DNA of 64,000 nt from Xanthomonas translucens pv. cerealis (GCF_006838285.1 NZ_CP038228.1:3224001-3288000); one strand, 5' to 3'; counted from the stretch's first letter, positions 45,148 to 56,639 are shown. Numbers and translations: made by a program. Notes: generated from the sequence alone by a model not told the origin.

Positions 45148-46495
45148 AACTGCAGCGCTCCTTCACCATCGGCCTGTTCCTGCGCCTGCTGCCGGTGCTG
45201 GCGCTGGCCGCGGCGATGCCGTGGCTGCTGGCCCGCGGCTGGGAAGTGGCGAGCTTCTCGGCGCTGTTGCGGCTGGCGCTGATGTGGTGGACGCTGCGCC
45301 GCGCCACCGCGCCACCGCGCCGATGCGCTCGCTGTTCCGCGCCCTGGCCGGTACCGTCAGCAGCTACCGCGATGGCGAGTACAACTTCGGCGTGCACTGG
45401 CGCGGTGACGACGCACTGGGCGAAATGGTCGCCGCGCACCGGCAATTGGGCGACATCCTGCGCGAACAGCCCCAGGGCCTGGCGCAACGCGAACTGATGC
45501 TCGCCACCATCGAGCAGAACACGCCGGTGGCGATGCTGCTGGCCTCCAACGGCGGCGATGGCCTGCGCCGCGTGGTGTTCTCCAACCTGGCCGCACGCAA
45601 GCTGCTGCACGGCGGCTGGAAACTGGACGGCCAGCGCCTGGACGAGCTGCTGCTGGGCATGCCGCCGGCGCTGCGCGAGGCCGTGGCGCGCGGCGGCGAC
45701 AGCCTGTTCACCATCGCCGACGACAAGGACCCGCAAGAGGAGCAGGTCTACCATCTGTCGCGGCGCTGCTTCCGTCTCAACGGCCGCCCGCACGAATTGC
45801 TGCTGATCCGCCTGCTCACCACCGAACTGCGCCGCCAGGAAGTGCATACCGGGAAGAAGGTGATCCGCGTCATCAGCCACGAATTGGACAACTCGCTGGC
45901 GCCGATCGCCTCGCTGGCGCATTCCGGCGCCGAGCTGGTGCCCCGGCATAAGGTGGAGCGGCTGGAAGAAGTTTTCGGCACCATCGAGGAACGCGCGCGG
46001 CACCTGGAAGGCTTCATCCGCGGCTACGCGCGCTTCGCCAAGCTGCCGCAGCCGCAATTGCAGACCGCGCACTGGGCGCAGTTCCTGGCCGGGTTGCAGC
46101 AGCAGATCCCGTTCGCGCTGGAACTGGAAGCGCCCGAGTTGCACAGCCGGGTCGATCCGGCGCAGTTGCAGCAGGCGCTGCTCAACCTGGTCAAGAACGC
46201 GCATGAGTCAAGCCCCGAGGCTCAGGCACCGGCCGACAGCGTGCGCATCCGCGTCTCCACCCGCCACGAGCGGCTGCGCATCCAAGTGCTGGACCGCGGC
46301 AGCGGCATGAACGAAGCGGTGCTGCACAACGCGCTGATGCCGTTCTATTCGACCAAGCGCAACGGCACTGGCCTGGGCCCTGGCACTGACCCGCGAGATC
46401 GTCGAAGCGCACGGCGGCCGCCTGTCGCTGCAGAACCGCGACGAAGGCGGGGCTGTGGGTGGCGGGTGCAGCTGCCGCTGGCGTCGTCGAACTGA
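45144..46495 (+). pseudogene. Frameshifted sensor histidine kinase
   Basis: Partner kinase of the truncated regulator. The first frame gives membrane segments FTIGLFLRLLPVLALAAAMPWLLARGW and LRLALMWWTLRRAT. A tandem duplication of GCCACCGC (45303-45310 and 45311-45318) shifts the frame; the next frame continues PMRSLFRALAGTV through a PAS-like region, the H-box VIRVISHELDNSLAPIASLAHSG and N-box LVKNAHESS. An extra C at about 46378-46381 breaks the G2 box (GTGLGP), and two extra G at about 46453-46464 restore the frame for the final VQLPLASSN. At least three lesions make it non-functional. Confidence 0.87.
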
Positions 46496-46502
46496 CCCAC
46501 CT

Positions 46503-46700
46503 GGAGGAGCGGCTTCAGCCGCGACGAGCGAAGTAGCGATTTTTCCGAACTGGCATGCCGTCGGGACTGAAGCCCCTCCCACAAAAGACCTCGTAGCGCG
46601 ACTGCGCCGCGGAAGCCCTTGTGGGAGCGACTTCAGTCGCGACGAGCGCAGCGGCGGGCCTTCCGGCTTGGGAACCTATCGCGGCTGAAGCCTCCTACAG
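46503..46700. repeat. Cluster of GGCTTCAGCC-type palindromic repeats (copies 3 and 4)
   Basis: Two decayed copies in tandem: 46503-46587 (GGAGCGGCTTCAGCCGCGAC with the right arm diverged to GGGACTGAAGCCCCTCCCAC) and 46617-46700 (TGTGGGAGCGACTTCAGTCGCGAC with right arm TCGCGGCTGAAGCCTCCTAC). They fill the gap between the kinase pseudogene and the convergent beta-helix gene; nothing else is seen here. Confidence 0.8.
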
Positions 46701-46724
46701 GGTTCGCAACATCTGTCGGCGCAC

Positions 46725-47681
46725 TCACTCGCGCACCGTGCCGCGCTCGACGATGCGCGGCGTACCCAGCGCGCCACAGGCATCGTCGGCGCCGGTCGTG
46801 GCGGTGGCCGGAATCGCGCCGTAGTAACCCGCGCCCACCGTGTTGTCGACGAAGCGCCCGCCCTGCGACGGGCATTCGCCCTGGTCCGGGTCGAACCAGT
46901 CGGAGAACGCGGCGTACTTGCCGGCGCGCACGAAGCGGTTGCCGCGCACCAGGGTCGCGTCGGACCCATCGCGGGTGCGCACCACGTCGCCGTTGACGTC
47001 GGTGAAACTGTTGCCTTCGACCGTGTTGCCGGTCGAATGCCGTGCCAGGTACAGCGCATGGAGGTAGCCGGAGGTGTCCTTGCTGTTCTCGATCGCGCTG
47101 AACTGGTTGTCGGCGATCACGTTGTCGCGCGAGTTCTGCAGCCGGATCGCCGCGTACGAATACGCCGGATCGCCCTGACCATGGAGGCCGCCGATGCGGG
47201 TGAAGCGCATGCCGCGGATGCTGTTGCCGGCATTGCCGTCGGCGGCGGCGTTGCTGCCGCCCAGGTCCATCGCCATCCAGTAGTCGCTGACCTCCAGGCC
47301 GACGACCTGCAACTGGGTGCGCTGATTGCCGCCGCCGCGCAGGGTGAACCAGGTGCCGCCGCCGCGTCCATCGAAGTGCGGCATCGTCGCCGCACCGGAG
47401 GCGGCGACGATGCGCAGCGGTGCGCCATTGCGGAACGTCCAGCGCACCGACTGGCCCAGATAGGTGCCGGGCGCGACCACGATCTCCACCGCGGCCGGCG
47501 GCGGCTGCGCCAGCAATCGTTGCTGCGCGGCGCTCAATGTCTTCAATGCGGTCGCGGCACTGGTCCCGGCCGCGGCATCGTTGCCGTCCGGCGCCAGATA
47601 CAGGCGGAACGTCTGTGCGTGCGCGACGCTCGCCGCCACCAGCACCATCAAGACCCACCACCGCATGCGTCGTACCGACAT
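46725..47681 (-). CDS. Secreted right-handed parallel beta-helix protein
   Basis: 318 residues. A signal peptide (WWVLMVLVAASVAHA) precedes LYLAPDGNDAAAGTSAATALKTLSAAQ, the entry found in pectate-lyase-like proteins, and then repeated coil motifs: APGTYLG, LEVSDYWMAMDLGG, NSIRGMRFTRIGG, AIRLQNSRDNVIADNQF, STGNTVEGNSFTDVNGDVV, DATLVRGNRFVRAGKYAAF. Short Asn/Val ladders typical of the fold are present. No lyase catalytic motif was identified, so polysaccharide binding or cleavage is only a guess. Located in the glmU-glmS interval beside a decayed operon; composition is like the neighbours. Confidence 0.8.
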   Translation of the reverse strand: MSVRRMRWWVLMVLVAASVAHAQTFRLYLAPDGNDAAAGTSAATALKTLSAAQQRLLAQPPPAAVEIVVAPGTYLGQSVRWTFRNGAPLRIVAASGAATMPHFDGRGGGTWFTLRGGGNQRTQLQVVGLEVSDYWMAMDLGGSNAAADGNAGNSIRGMRFTRIGGLHGQGDPAYSYAAIRLQNSRDNVIADNQFSAIENSKDTSGYLHALYLARHSTGNTVEGNSFTDVNGDVVRTRDGSDATLVRGNRFVRAGKYAAFSDWFDPDQGECPSQGGRFVDNTVGAGYYGAIPATATTGADDACGALGTPRIVERGTVRE

Positions 47682-47801
47682 CGAACACCTCCATGGAGCG
47701 TCGCGGCGCTGGCGCAGGATCCGGCCAGCCGCGCCACCCTAGCGCAGCCCTGCACGTACGGCTGCGATGCCTGTCACGCGCCGCCAGGCGCGTACTGCCG
47801 G

Positions 47802-49166
47802 CTATTTCTTCTTCGGCCGCTTCCAGTCTTCGTGCGAGGCCTGCCGCGCCCGCGCCACGGTGAGCTGGCCGGCCGGCGCATCGCGGGTGATCACCGACCC
47901 GGCACCGATGGTCGCCCCCGCACCGATCGTCAGCGGCGCCACCAGCGCGCTGTTGGAGCCGACGAAGACGTCGTCGCCGATCGTGGTCTGCGACTTGTTC
48001 ACGCCGTCGTAGTTGCAGGTGATGGTGCCGGCGCCGATGTTGACCCCGCTGCCAATCCTGGCATCGCCCAGATAACTCAGATGATTGGCCTTGCTGCCGA
48101 CCCCGAGCACCGCCTGCTTGGTCTCCACGAAGTTGCCGATGTGCACGCCGTCGGCCAGCACCGTGCCCGGCCGCAGCCGCGCGAACGGACCGATCATTGC
48201 CGCGCCCTCGGTGATCACGCCTTCCAGGTCGCAATGCGCGCGCACTTCGGTGCCCGGCCCCAGCACCACGTCCTTCAAGCGCACGAACGGGCCGATGCTG
48301 ACCCCGTCGCCCAGTTCCACCTCGCCTTCCAGTACCACGTTCACGTCGATGCACACGTCGCGGCCCACGCGCACACGGCCGCGCTGGTCCAGCCGGTTCG
48401 GGTCGAGCAGGTGCGCGCCCTGCTCGCACAGCGCACGCGCCGCGCGCAGCTGCCAGGCGCGCTCCAGCTGCGCCAGCTGCCACGGGTCGTTGGCGCCTTC
48501 GGCCTCGGTCGGATCGGCCACCAGCACCATCTCCGCCGGGGTGAATTCGGCGGCGGCGGCGGCGAACACGTCGGTGAGGTAGTACTCGCCCTGCGCGTTG
48601 TCGCTGCGCAGTTGCGCCAGCCAGCGCTTGAGCGCGGTGGATTCGGCAGTGACGATGCCGGTGTTGATGATGCGGATGCGGCGCTGCTCGTGGTCGGCCT
48701 CCTTGTGCTCCACGATCGCGGCGACCTTGCCCGCCGCATCGCGCACGATGCGGCCATAGCCGCTGGGGTCCTCGGGTTCGGCCACCAGCACCGCCAGCCG
48801 CCCGGGCGAATGCAGCAGGCGCAACAAGGTGTCGGCGCGGATCAGCGGCACGTCGCCGTACAGCACCAACACGGTGGCCGCATCCGGCACCGCGGCCATC
48901 GCCTGCTGCAGCGCGTGCCCGGTACCCAGCTGCTGCGCCTGCTCGGCCCACAGCAGGTCCGGCTGCGCGCCGAACACGGCGCGTACCGCGTCGCCGCCGT
49001 GCCCGTAGACCACGTGGATCGCCGCCGGCTGCAGCTGGCGAGCGGTCTCGATCACATGCGCCAGCATCGGCCGGCCGGCGACCGGCTGCAGCACCTTGGG
49101 CTTGGCCGACTTCATCCGCTTGCCCGCGCCGGCGGCAAGGATCACGACGTGCAGGGGCAGGCTCAT
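47802..49166 (-). CDS. glmU: Bifunctional UDP-GlcNAc pyrophosphorylase/GlcN-1-P acetyltransferase
   Basis: 454-residue cytosolic enzyme producing UDP-GlcNAc. The N-terminal uridylyltransferase domain has [42 protein letters not shown] and NTGIVTAES. The C-terminal left-handed beta-helix acetyltransferase shows hexapeptide repeats ([64 protein letters not shown]). Length matches the family; the ATG at 49166 removes 24 unconserved residues. With glmS and the atp genes it preserves an ancestral order, though separated from both. Confidence 0.96.
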   Translation of the reverse strand: MSLPLHVVILAAGAGKRMKSAKPKVLQPVAGRPMLAHVIETARQLQPAAIHVVYGHGGDAVRAVFGAQPDLLWAEQAQQLGTGHALQQAMAAVPDAATVLVLYGDVPLIRADTLLRLLHSPGRLAVLVAEPEDPSGYGRIVRDAAGKVAAIVEHKEADHEQRRIRIINTGIVTAESTALKRWLAQLRSDNAQGEYYLTDVFAAAAAEFTPAEMVLVADPTEAEGANDPWQLAQLERAWQLRAARALCEQGAHLLDPNRLDQRGRVRVGRDVCIDVNVVLEGEVELGDGVSIGPFVRLKDVVLGPGTEVRAHCDLEGVITEGAAMIGPFARLRPGTVLADGVHIGNFVETKQAVLGVGSKANHLSYLGDARIGSGVNIGAGTITCNYDGVNKSQTTIGDDVFVGSNSALVAPLTIGAGATIGAGSVITRDAPAGQLTVARARQASHEDWKRPKKK

Positions 49167-49309
49167 GGGCAGGTTCCATTCCGGGTAGACGGGGATTTTA
49201 GAGGCAGCCGCGTGTGCGTGCCGCAATGCCCGCGCCATCGCGCCGCGGCGGCATATACATCTGCGCGGTAGACGCTAGGATGCGCGCTTGATCCCAACCC
49301 AGGGCTTGC

Positions 49310-49693
49310 ATGAGTCTGCTGCGCCAGGGCAGTCAATTCGTGGTGATCGGACTGCTGCAACTGCTGATCGACTGGAGCGTGTTCGTCGCAGCGACCGCCG
49401 CCGGCATGCCGCCGATCCCGGCCAACGTGCTCGGCCGCGTGTGCGGCGCCCTGCTCGGCTTCTGGCTCAACGGCCGCATCACCTTCGCCGGCGACGACGG
49501 CGTGCGCCTGGGCTGGCAGCGCTTCGGCCGCTTCATGGCGATGTGGAGCGTGCTGACCCTGCTCAGCACCTGGCTGGTGGCGCTGTGCGTAGACGCGCTG
49601 GGCCTGCGCCTGGCCTGGCTGGCCAAGCCGGTGGTCGAAGGCGTGCTGGCGGTGCTGTCGTTCTTCCTCGGACGGCACGTGGTGTACCGCTAG
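49310..49693 (+). CDS. GtrA family membrane protein
   Basis: 127 residues with four hydrophobic segments (FVVIGLLQLLIDWSVFV, VLGRVCGALLGFWLNGR, WSVLTLLSTWLVALCV, VVEGVLAVLSFFLGRHVVY). GFWLNGRITF and the C-terminal SFFLGRHVVYR are hallmark GtrA residues. GtrA proteins are thought to flip lipid-linked sugars or work with a glycosyltransferase in cell-wall or LPS decoration; no partner is adjacent. It is on the opposite strand to its atp/glm neighbours, divergent from glmU. Confidence 0.86.
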   Translation: MSLLRQGSQFVVIGLLQLLIDWSVFVAATAAGMPPIPANVLGRVCGALLGFWLNGRITFAGDDGVRLGWQRFGRFMAMWSVLTLLSTWLVALCVDALGLRLAWLAKPVVEGVLAVLSFFLGRHVVYR

Positions 49694-49746
49694 GCGCGCT
49701 GGGGCGCAGACATCAGTGCCGCGCACAGCCCGCGGCATACTGGCGC

Positions 49747-49816
49747 TTGTGGGAGCGACTTCAGTCGCGACGGGCTTTACCGGTAGAGCCCGTCGCGACT
49801 GAAGTCGCTCCCACAA
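49747..49816. repeat. Perfect 30-bp inverted repeat of the GGCTTCAGCC type (copy 5)
   Basis: Left arm 49747-49776 and right arm 49787-49816 are exact reverse complements over 30 bases with a ten-base loop; the core is GGGAGCGACTTCAGTCGCGAC. It lies between convergent gtrA and aroQ and could terminate both. Confidence 0.93.
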
Positions 49817-49914
49817 CTAGGAAGGAAGCTGCAGCAGATGATCGGCCTGCGCGCGCTCGGCGGCGCAGGCCGGGTGCGGGTGCAATCGGCGCGACTGCGA
49901 CCCGCTCGCCCCGC

Positions 49915-50487
49915 TCAGTGGCAGAAATCGCCAAGACTGCGCACCAGTGCGGTGCGATGGACCTGGTCCAGCTGCCAGCGCAGCGCATAGGCCTCGGCCG
50001 CGCGCGCGGTCGCTGCCGGGCAATCCGGCGCCTGCCGGGCCGCGGCGCTGGCCTGCAGCGCGTCCAGCATCTCGCCCTGCAGTTGGTCCAGACGCGCGCG
50101 CAGCGCGGTCAGGTCCGGACGCGCCTGGTTCGGGGCGCGACCGCGCAGCCGCCAGCGCGCCAGCAGCTGGTATTGCACCAGCTTGTTGGACTCGATCTGC
50201 ATGCCGAAGAAGCGCGCCGCGTCGTCCGCGTCCACGCCGTGCGCCGGCGCCTGCGCGCGTACGTTGGCCAGCACCGCGGCCTCGCGCGTGGCATCCAGCA
50301 CCGGCTTGCCGCTGTCCCATTTGCTCAGCGCGACCTGGTCGCCGATCGCGTTGCGCTCGACGATATGGTCGAGCAGCGGTTCGATCTGGGTGGCGCTGCG
50401 CGCAGGCATCGCGCAGCCCAACATGGCAGCGCCGGCCAGCAGCGCGGTCAGCGCGCGCGGGAGTGTGGCAGCAACGGAAGCGGTCAT
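49915..50487 (-). CDS. Secreted (periplasmic) chorismate mutase, AroQ gamma type
   Basis: 190 residues. A signal peptide (ALTALLAGAAMLGCAMPARSA) is followed by an all-helical AroQ-gamma domain: IEPLLDHIVERNAIGDQVALSKWDSGKPVLDATREAAVLANV, FFGMQIESNKLVQYQLLARW, and a C-terminal helical part. Arg, Lys and Glu in ERNAIGDQVALSKW and QIESNKLVQ are the expected active-site residues. Periplasmic chorismate mutases are found in plant-associated and pathogenic bacteria; why chorismate would be rearranged there is unknown. It lies 310 bp downstream of atpC on the same strand, separated by a terminator. Confidence 0.88.
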   Translation of the reverse strand: MTASVAATLPRALTALLAGAAMLGCAMPARSATQIEPLLDHIVERNAIGDQVALSKWDSGKPVLDATREAAVLANVRAQAPAHGVDADDAARFFGMQIESNKLVQYQLLARWRLRGRAPNQARPDLTALRARLDQLQGEMLDALQASAAARQAPDCPAATARAAEAYALRWQLDQVHRTALVRSLGDFCH

Positions 50488-50728
50488 CGTGTGTCTCCAG
50501 GGGAACCGTCTGCGTGGGGGAAGGATGCGCAGATCGGGCCGCCATCTTGCCGAAGCCGGTGGACGATTGCATTGCAGCACGCCGCGCTTGCGGCGCAAGC
50601 GCGCGATCGAGTCAGCGGCGATAAAGCCAGCGCCGTGCGCCATGTCACTGTCGCGCAGACCCCACCGCGCTGCGGCGCATGTGCGGCCGTCGCCGCTAAG
50701 GAGCCAGCACGTGACGCATTTCATCAAC

Positions 50729-50753
50729 GAAAAACGCCGGCAATCGCCGGCGT
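50729..50753 (-). terminator. Intrinsic terminator of the atp operon
   Basis: Minus strand: ACGCCGGC-GATT-GCCGGCGT stem (50734-50753) followed by TTTT, 44 bases beyond the atpC stop. The spacer to the aroQ start (50488-50728) holds no other visible feature. Confidence 0.88.
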
Positions 50754-50796
50754 CTTCGTCCCGATCGTGCGGCCGCCAGGCGGGCGCACGGTTTGG

Positions 50797-51219
50797 CTAA
50801 TGCTTGAGGTTCTTGCGCAGGCGTTCCAGCGCCTGCAGCTGCGCGGTGACTTCCGCCAGCTTGGCCTGCGCCTCGGCCACGTCGATGCCGTCGCCGCGGT
50901 TGGCCAGCATACGCTCGGCTTCTTCCTTGGCCTTGCGCACCGACGCCTCGTCGATGTCCTGCGCGCGGATCGCGGTGTCGGCCAGGATGGTCACCACCTG
51001 CGGCTGTACCTCGAGGATGCCGCCGGAAATGGCGAAATCCAGCTGCTCGCCGCTGGGGGTGGTGACCACCACCTTGCCGGGCTTGAGCCGGGTGATCAGC
51101 GGCGCGTGCTTGGGCGCGATGCCCAGCTCGCCCAGCTCGCCGGTGGCGACCACCAGGGTCGCTTCACCGTGGTAGATCTCGTGCTCGGCGCTGACGATGT
51201 CGCAACGGATGGTGCTCAT
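50797..51219 (-). CDS. atpC: F1F0 ATP synthase epsilon subunit
   Basis: 140-residue F1 central-stalk subunit that couples rotation and inhibits ATP hydrolysis. The N-terminal beta-sandwich ([39 protein letters not shown]) and [18 protein letters not shown] are standard, followed by the C-terminal helical hairpin. It is the last gene of the atp operon. Its ribosome site (GAGG) is inside a hairpin immediately before the ATG (51223-51239), which may restrain its expression relative to atpD. The 170-bp gap after atpD carries heptamer repeats. Confidence 0.96.
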   Translation of the reverse strand: MSTIRCDIVSAEHEIYHGEATLVVATGELGELGIAPKHAPLITRLKPGKVVVTTPSGEQLDFAISGGILEVQPQVVTILADTAIRAQDIDEASVRKAKEEAERMLANRGDGIDVAEAQAKLAEVTAQLQALERLRKNLKH

Positions 51220-51222
51220 GGT

Positions 51223-51239
51223 GCCTCACTGGGTGAGGC
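51223..51239 (-). promoter_or_regulatory. Hairpin covering the atpC ribosome site
   Basis: GCCTCAC-N3-GTGAGGC forms a seven-pair stem; in the mRNA its 3' arm contains GAGG, four bases from the atpC ATG, so folding would hide the ribosome site. Confidence 0.6.
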
Positions 51240-51268
51240 GGGACTCGGGACTCGGGACCCGGGACGCG
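51236..51268. repeat. GGGACTC repeats in the atpD-atpC spacer
   Basis: Three GGGACTC/GGGACCC units in tandem. A weak inverse partner (GTTCCCGGTTC) lies at 51293-51303. Rest of the 51220-51389 spacer shows nothing else. Confidence 0.75.
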
Positions 51269-51389
51269 GAGGCGGCTCGGCGGCCGCATCCTGTTCCCGG
51301 TTCTTCGACGCTCCAGCGACCCGCCCTGACGATGCTCGATTGGCGATTGGTGCTTCCGCATCCCGGCCGCAGCGCGGCCAGGATCCGGA

Positions 51390-52844
<1,455 letters not shown>

Positions 52845-52856
52845 TCAGTGATCCGT

Positions 52857-52926
52857 GATTCGGGAGTCGTGATTGGGAATTCGTAAGCGCGCCTGCTGCT
52901 TCTGCGAATCCCCAATCTCCAATCCC
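52857..52926. repeat. Inverted GATTGGGA-type repeat in the atpG-atpD spacer
   Basis: GATTGGGAATTCG (52871-52883) pairs with CGAATCCCCAATC (52905-52917) at 12 of 13 bases around a 21-base loop; a heptamer-like GATTCGGGAGTC lies before it and CCAATCCCG after. In atp mRNA this would be a long hairpin before the atpD ribosome site. Confidence 0.75.
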
Positions 52927-52936
52927 GCGGCCGTCG

Positions 52937-53800
52937 TCAGACGGCCGCCGCGCCGCCGACGATCTCGGAAATTTCCTGGGTGATCGCCGCCTGCCGCGCC
53001 TTGTTGTAAATGAGCTGCAATGTGCTGATCAGCTTGTTGGCGTTGTCGCTGGCGGCCTTCATCGCGACCATGCGTGCGGCATGTTCGGAGGCCACGTTCT
53101 CCAGCACCGCCTGGTACACCAGCGACTCGATGTAGCGCGTCATCACGTGCTCCAGCACGCTCGCGGCATCGGGTTCGTACAGGTAGTCCCAGTCGTGGTG
53201 CGCCACCTGGTTCTCCGCCGCCGGCAGCGGCAGCAGCTGGTCGAAGCTGGCCTTCTGCGTCATCGTGTTCACGAAGCGGTTGTAGACCAGGTAGACGCGG
53301 TCGACCTTGCCCTCGGTGAACGCATCCAGCATCACCTTGATCACGCCGATCAGCTGCTCCAGCTGCGGCACGTCGCCGAGGTGGCTGACGCTGCCGACCA
53401 TGTCCACCTTGAGCCGGCGGAAGAACACCGAGGCCTTCTGGCCGATGGTGACCACGTCGATGCCGGCGCCCTGGTCCTGCCACTGGCGCACTTCGCCCAG
53501 CATCTTGCGGAACAGGTTGTTGTTGAGGCCGCCGGCCAGGCCGCGATCGGAGGAGATCACGATGTAGCCGACACGCTTGACCGCGTCGCGCTGCACCAGG
53601 AACGGATGCGTGTAGTCGGTGCTGGCCTGCGCCAGATGCCCGATCACCTGCTTCATCGCCTGCGCGTACGGGCGCGAGGTCTTCATCCGATCCTGCGCCT
53701 TGCGGATCTTGGAGGCCGAGACCATCTCGAGCGCGCGCGTCACCTTGCGGGTGTTTTGCACGCTCTTGATCTTGGTTTTGATTTCGCGTCCGCCTGCCAT
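52937..53800 (-). CDS. atpG: F1F0 ATP synthase gamma subunit
   Basis: 287-residue central shaft of F1. N-terminal coiled-coil helix [36 protein letters not shown] and C-terminal helix [46 protein letters not shown] are the conserved rotor helices. ATG at 53800 chosen; the frame continues 18 codons upstream through the repeat, which is not coding. A 144-bp spacer with a long inverted repeat separates it from atpA. Confidence 0.96.
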   Translation of the reverse strand: MAGGREIKTKIKSVQNTRKVTRALEMVSASKIRKAQDRMKTSRPYAQAMKQVIGHLAQASTDYTHPFLVQRDAVKRVGYIVISSDRGLAGGLNNNLFRKMLGEVRQWQDQGAGIDVVTIGQKASVFFRRLKVDMVGSVSHLGDVPQLEQLIGVIKVMLDAFTEGKVDRVYLVYNRFVNTMTQKASFDQLLPLPAAENQVAHHDWDYLYEPDAASVLEHVMTRYIESLVYQAVLENVASEHAARMVAMKAASDNANKLISTLQLIYNKARQAAITQEISEIVGGAAAV

Positions 53801-53806
53801 TCTCTT

Positions 53807-53942
53807 CTCGGGACTCGGGACCGGGGACCGGGGACCCGGAAGGCCCTCGATCACAGATCGTTGTTGTCGCCGGCACCTGGGACGGTGAACCGTGGACGCC
53901 GCTTTCGCGGGTCCCCGGTCCCCGGTCCCTGGTCCCGGTTCC
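53807..53942. repeat. Long inverted GGGGACC repeat in the atpA-atpG spacer
   Basis: Left array 53807-53841 (GGGACTC and GGGGACC units) is the reverse complement, apart from one unit, of the right array 53908-53942; the loop between them is about 66 bases. The right array matches 31 bases of copB at 40514-40544. Confidence 0.88.
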
Positions 53943-53944
53943 GC

Positions 53945-55492
53945 TTACCAGCTACCAGTCGTCTTGAACTCGCCGATGCCCTTCTTGAACGCCGCTTCGA
54001 TCTCGCCGTTCCAGTCGCCGCTGTCGTTGACCTTGGCGATCAGCTCGCCGGCGGTGTTGGCGAAATGCGCGTGCAGGCCTTCCTCGAACGCGCCGATCTT
54101 GTTGACCGGCACGTCGTCCAGGAAGCCTTCGTTGACCGCGTAGATCGACAGCGCCTGGTTGGCGATGGACATCGGCAGGTACTGCTTCTGCTTCATCAGC
54201 TCGGTGACGCGCTGGCCGCGCTCGAGCTGCTTGCGGGTGGCTTCGTCCAGGTCCGAGGCGAACTGCGCGAACGCCGCCAGCTCGCGGTACTGCGCCAGCG
54301 AGATGCGGATACCGCCGGACAGTTTCTTGATGATCTTGGTCTGCGCGGCGCCGCCGACGCGCGACACCGAGATGCCCGCGTTCACCGCCGGACGGATGCC
54401 GGCGTTGAACAGGTCGGTTTCCAGGAAGATCTGGCCATCGGTGATCGAGATCACATTGGTCGGCACGAACGCGGACACGTCGCCGGCCTGGGTTTCGATG
54501 ATCGGCAGCGCGGTTAGCGAACCGGTCTTGCCCGTCACTTCGCCGTTGGTGAACTTCTCCACGTAGTCCTCGGACACGCGCGCGGCGCGCTCCAGCAGGC
54601 GGCTGTGCAGGTAGAACACGTCGCCCGGATACGCTTCGCGGCCCGGCGGGCGCTTCAGCAGCAGCGAGATCTGGCGGTAGGCCACCGCCTGCTTGGACAG
54701 ATCGTCGTACACGATCAGCGCGTCTTCGCCGCGGTCCATGAAGTACTCGCCCATGGTGCAGCCGGCGTAAGCGCTGATGTACTGCATCGCCGCCGATTCG
54801 GAGGCGGTCGCGGCGACCACGATGGTATGCGCCATCGCGCCGTTCTCTTCCAGCTTGCGCACGATGTTGGCCACGGTCGAGGCCTTCTGCCCGATCGCCA
54901 CGTACACGCACTTGATGCCGGTGCTCTTCTGGTTGATCACCGCATCGATCGCCAGCGCGGTCTTGCCGGTCTGGCGGTCGCCGATGACCAGCTCGCGCTG
55001 GCCGCGGCCGATCGGGATCATCGCATCGACCGACTTGTAGCCGGTCTGCACCGGCTGGTCGACCGACTTGCGCCAGATCACGCCCGGCGCCACGCGCTCC
55101 ACCGGCGCGGTCGCGCTGGTGCCGAGCGGGCCCTTGCCGTCGATCGGCTCGCCCAGCGCGTTGACCACGCGGCCGAGCAGTTCCTTGCCCACCGGCACTT
55201 CCAGGATGCGGCCGGTGGTCTTGGCCACGTCGCCTTCGCGCAGGTTCTCGTAGTCGCCGAGCACCACGGCGCCGACCGAGTCGCGCTCCAGGTTCAGCGC
55301 CAGGGCGTAGGTCTCGTTCGGCAGTTCGATCATCTCGCCCTGCATCACGTCGGCCAGGCCGAAGATGCGCACGATGCCGTCGGACACGCTGGTGACCGTG
55401 CCTTCGTTGCGCGACTCCGCGGCCAGCGTGACCTGCTCGATGCGGTTCTTGATCAGTTCGCTGATTTCGGAGGGGTTGAGCGTGGTTGCCAT
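53945..55492 (-). CDS. atpA: F1F0 ATP synthase alpha subunit
   Basis: 515-residue non-catalytic nucleotide-binding F1 subunit. P-loop GDRQTGKT, arginine finger region in [23 protein letters not shown], and C-terminal helical domain ending in [25 protein letters not shown] are typical. Start [19 protein letters not shown] is the family N-terminus; eight upstream codons in frame are rejected. Flanked by repeat-bearing spacers toward atpH (147 bp) and atpG (144 bp). Confidence 0.97.
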   Translation of the reverse strand: MATTLNPSEISELIKNRIEQVTLAAESRNEGTVTSVSDGIVRIFGLADVMQGEMIELPNETYALALNLERDSVGAVVLGDYENLREGDVAKTTGRILEVPVGKELLGRVVNALGEPIDGKGPLGTSATAPVERVAPGVIWRKSVDQPVQTGYKSVDAMIPIGRGQRELVIGDRQTGKTALAIDAVINQKSTGIKCVYVAIGQKASTVANIVRKLEENGAMAHTIVVAATASESAAMQYISAYAGCTMGEYFMDRGEDALIVYDDLSKQAVAYRQISLLLKRPPGREAYPGDVFYLHSRLLERAARVSEDYVEKFTNGEVTGKTGSLTALPIIETQAGDVSAFVPTNVISITDGQIFLETDLFNAGIRPAVNAGISVSRVGGAAQTKIIKKLSGGIRISLAQYRELAAFAQFASDLDEATRKQLERGQRVTELMKQKQYLPMSIANQALSIYAVNEGFLDDVPVNKIGAFEEGLHAHFANTAGELIAKVNDSGDWNGEIEAAFKKGIGEFKTTGSW

Positions 55493-55554
55493 CTTGGTTT
55501 CCTTCGGATCGTCCACCGCGCGAAGGCGGATGGCGACGTTTGGTTAGCTTCTTT

Positions 55555-55640
55555 GAGAATCGGGAATGGGGAATCGGGAATCGCTGCTGGCGTCTCCGCC
55601 GGGCCGGGTTCTCTTTTCTCTATTCGCCATTCCCGCTTCT
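55555..55640. repeat. Inverted GGGAATC repeat in the atpH-atpA spacer
   Basis: AGAATCGGGAATGGGGAAT (55556-55574) and its inverse ATTCGCCATTCCCGCTTCT (55622-55640) pair at about 17 of 19 bases, ending at the atpH stop codon. Tandem GGGAATCGGGAATC continues to 55583. Confidence 0.75.
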
Positions 55641-56167
55641 TAGTGGGCCAGTGCGGATTGCAGGCGCGACAGCTTGCCTTTCAGCGAACCGTCGATGACC
55701 ACGTCGCCGGCGTCGATCACCGCGCCGCCGATCAGCGAAGCGTCCACCGCCGTGGTGATCTCGACCTCGCGGCCGAAGCGCTGCTTCAACGCCACCTTCA
55801 ACGAGGCCACTTCCGCGTCGCTGAGCTGGGTGGCCGAGGTCACGTTGGCCTTGACCACGGATTCGGCCTCGGCCCGCAGCTGATCGTACAGCCCAGCGAT
55901 CTCGGGCAGCAGCGGCAGCCGCTGCGCTTCGGCCAGCAGGCCCAGGAAGCGCGCGTACTGCTCGTCGGCCACCTGCGGCGCGAGCAGCGCCACCGCCTGC
56001 TCGCGCTGCAGCTGCGGGTTGTGCAGCAACGCCGCCACGCGCGGATCGGCGGCGACCTGGGCGGACAACGCCAGGGCCTGCGACCAGGGCGCGAGCTTGC
56101 CGGCATCGCTGGCCGCGGCGAACGCGGCGCGGGCATACGGACGCGCCAGTGTGAGGGCCTGGCTCAT
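55640..56167 (-). CDS. atpH: F1F0 ATP synthase delta subunit
   Basis: 175-residue peripheral-stalk cap linking F1 alpha to the b dimer. [21 protein letters not shown] is the family N-terminus, and the C-terminal signature appears as [32 protein letters not shown]. One base separates its ATG from the atpF stop (TGAGATG). ATG at 56167 is preferred to the 27 codons of unconserved upstream frame. Confidence 0.95.
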   Translation of the reverse strand: MSQALTLARPYARAAFAAASDAGKLAPWSQALALSAQVAADPRVAALLHNPQLQREQAVALLAPQVADEQYARFLGLLAEAQRLPLLPEIAGLYDQLRAEAESVVKANVTSATQLSDAEVASLKVALKQRFGREVEITTAVDASLIGGAVIDAGDVVIDGSLKGKLSRLQSALAH

Positions 56168-56168
56168 C

Positions 56169-56639
56169 TCAGATCTCCGCCGCCAGCGCGTCGAGCAGCG
56201 CCTTGTGGGCGTTGGCATCGATTTCGCGCTTGAGCAGCTTTTCCGCACCGCTCACCGCCAGCAGCGACACTTGGCGACGCAGTTCTTCGCGCGCACGGTT
56301 GGCGGCGGCGTCGATCTCGGCCTGGGCCAGATCCTTCTGCCGGTTGGCCTCGGCGATCGCCTCGTGCTTGGCCGCCTCGACGATCTGGTTGGCGCGCGCG
56401 TGGGCCTGGTCGATGATTTCGTTGGCCTTGACGCGTGCGTCCTTCAGCGCTTCGTTGACCTTTTCCTGCGCCTGCGCCAGGTCCTTCTGGCTGCGATCGG
56501 CGGCGGCGAGGCCTTCGGCGATCTTCTGTTGGCGCTCTTCGATGGCCTTCGTCAGCGGCGGCCAGATCTTGGTCGCGACGATCCAGATCAGACCGGCAAA
56601 CGCCAGCGCCTGGGCAAAGAGGGTGAGACCGATATTCAT
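56169..56639 (-). CDS. atpF: F1F0 ATP synthase b subunit
   Basis: 156-residue peripheral stalk subunit. One N-terminal membrane helix ([25 protein letters not shown]) is followed by a long charged coiled coil that dimerises and binds delta through its C-terminus. Length is normal. Close to atpH downstream (1 bp) and 117 bp after atpE. Confidence 0.95.
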   Translation of the reverse strand: MNIGLTLFAQALAFAGLIWIVATKIWPPLTKAIEERQQKIAEGLAAADRSQKDLAQAQEKVNEALKDARVKANEIIDQAHARANQIVEAAKHEAIAEANRQKDLAQAEIDAAANRAREELRRQVSLLAVSGAEKLLKREIDANAHKALLDALAAEI

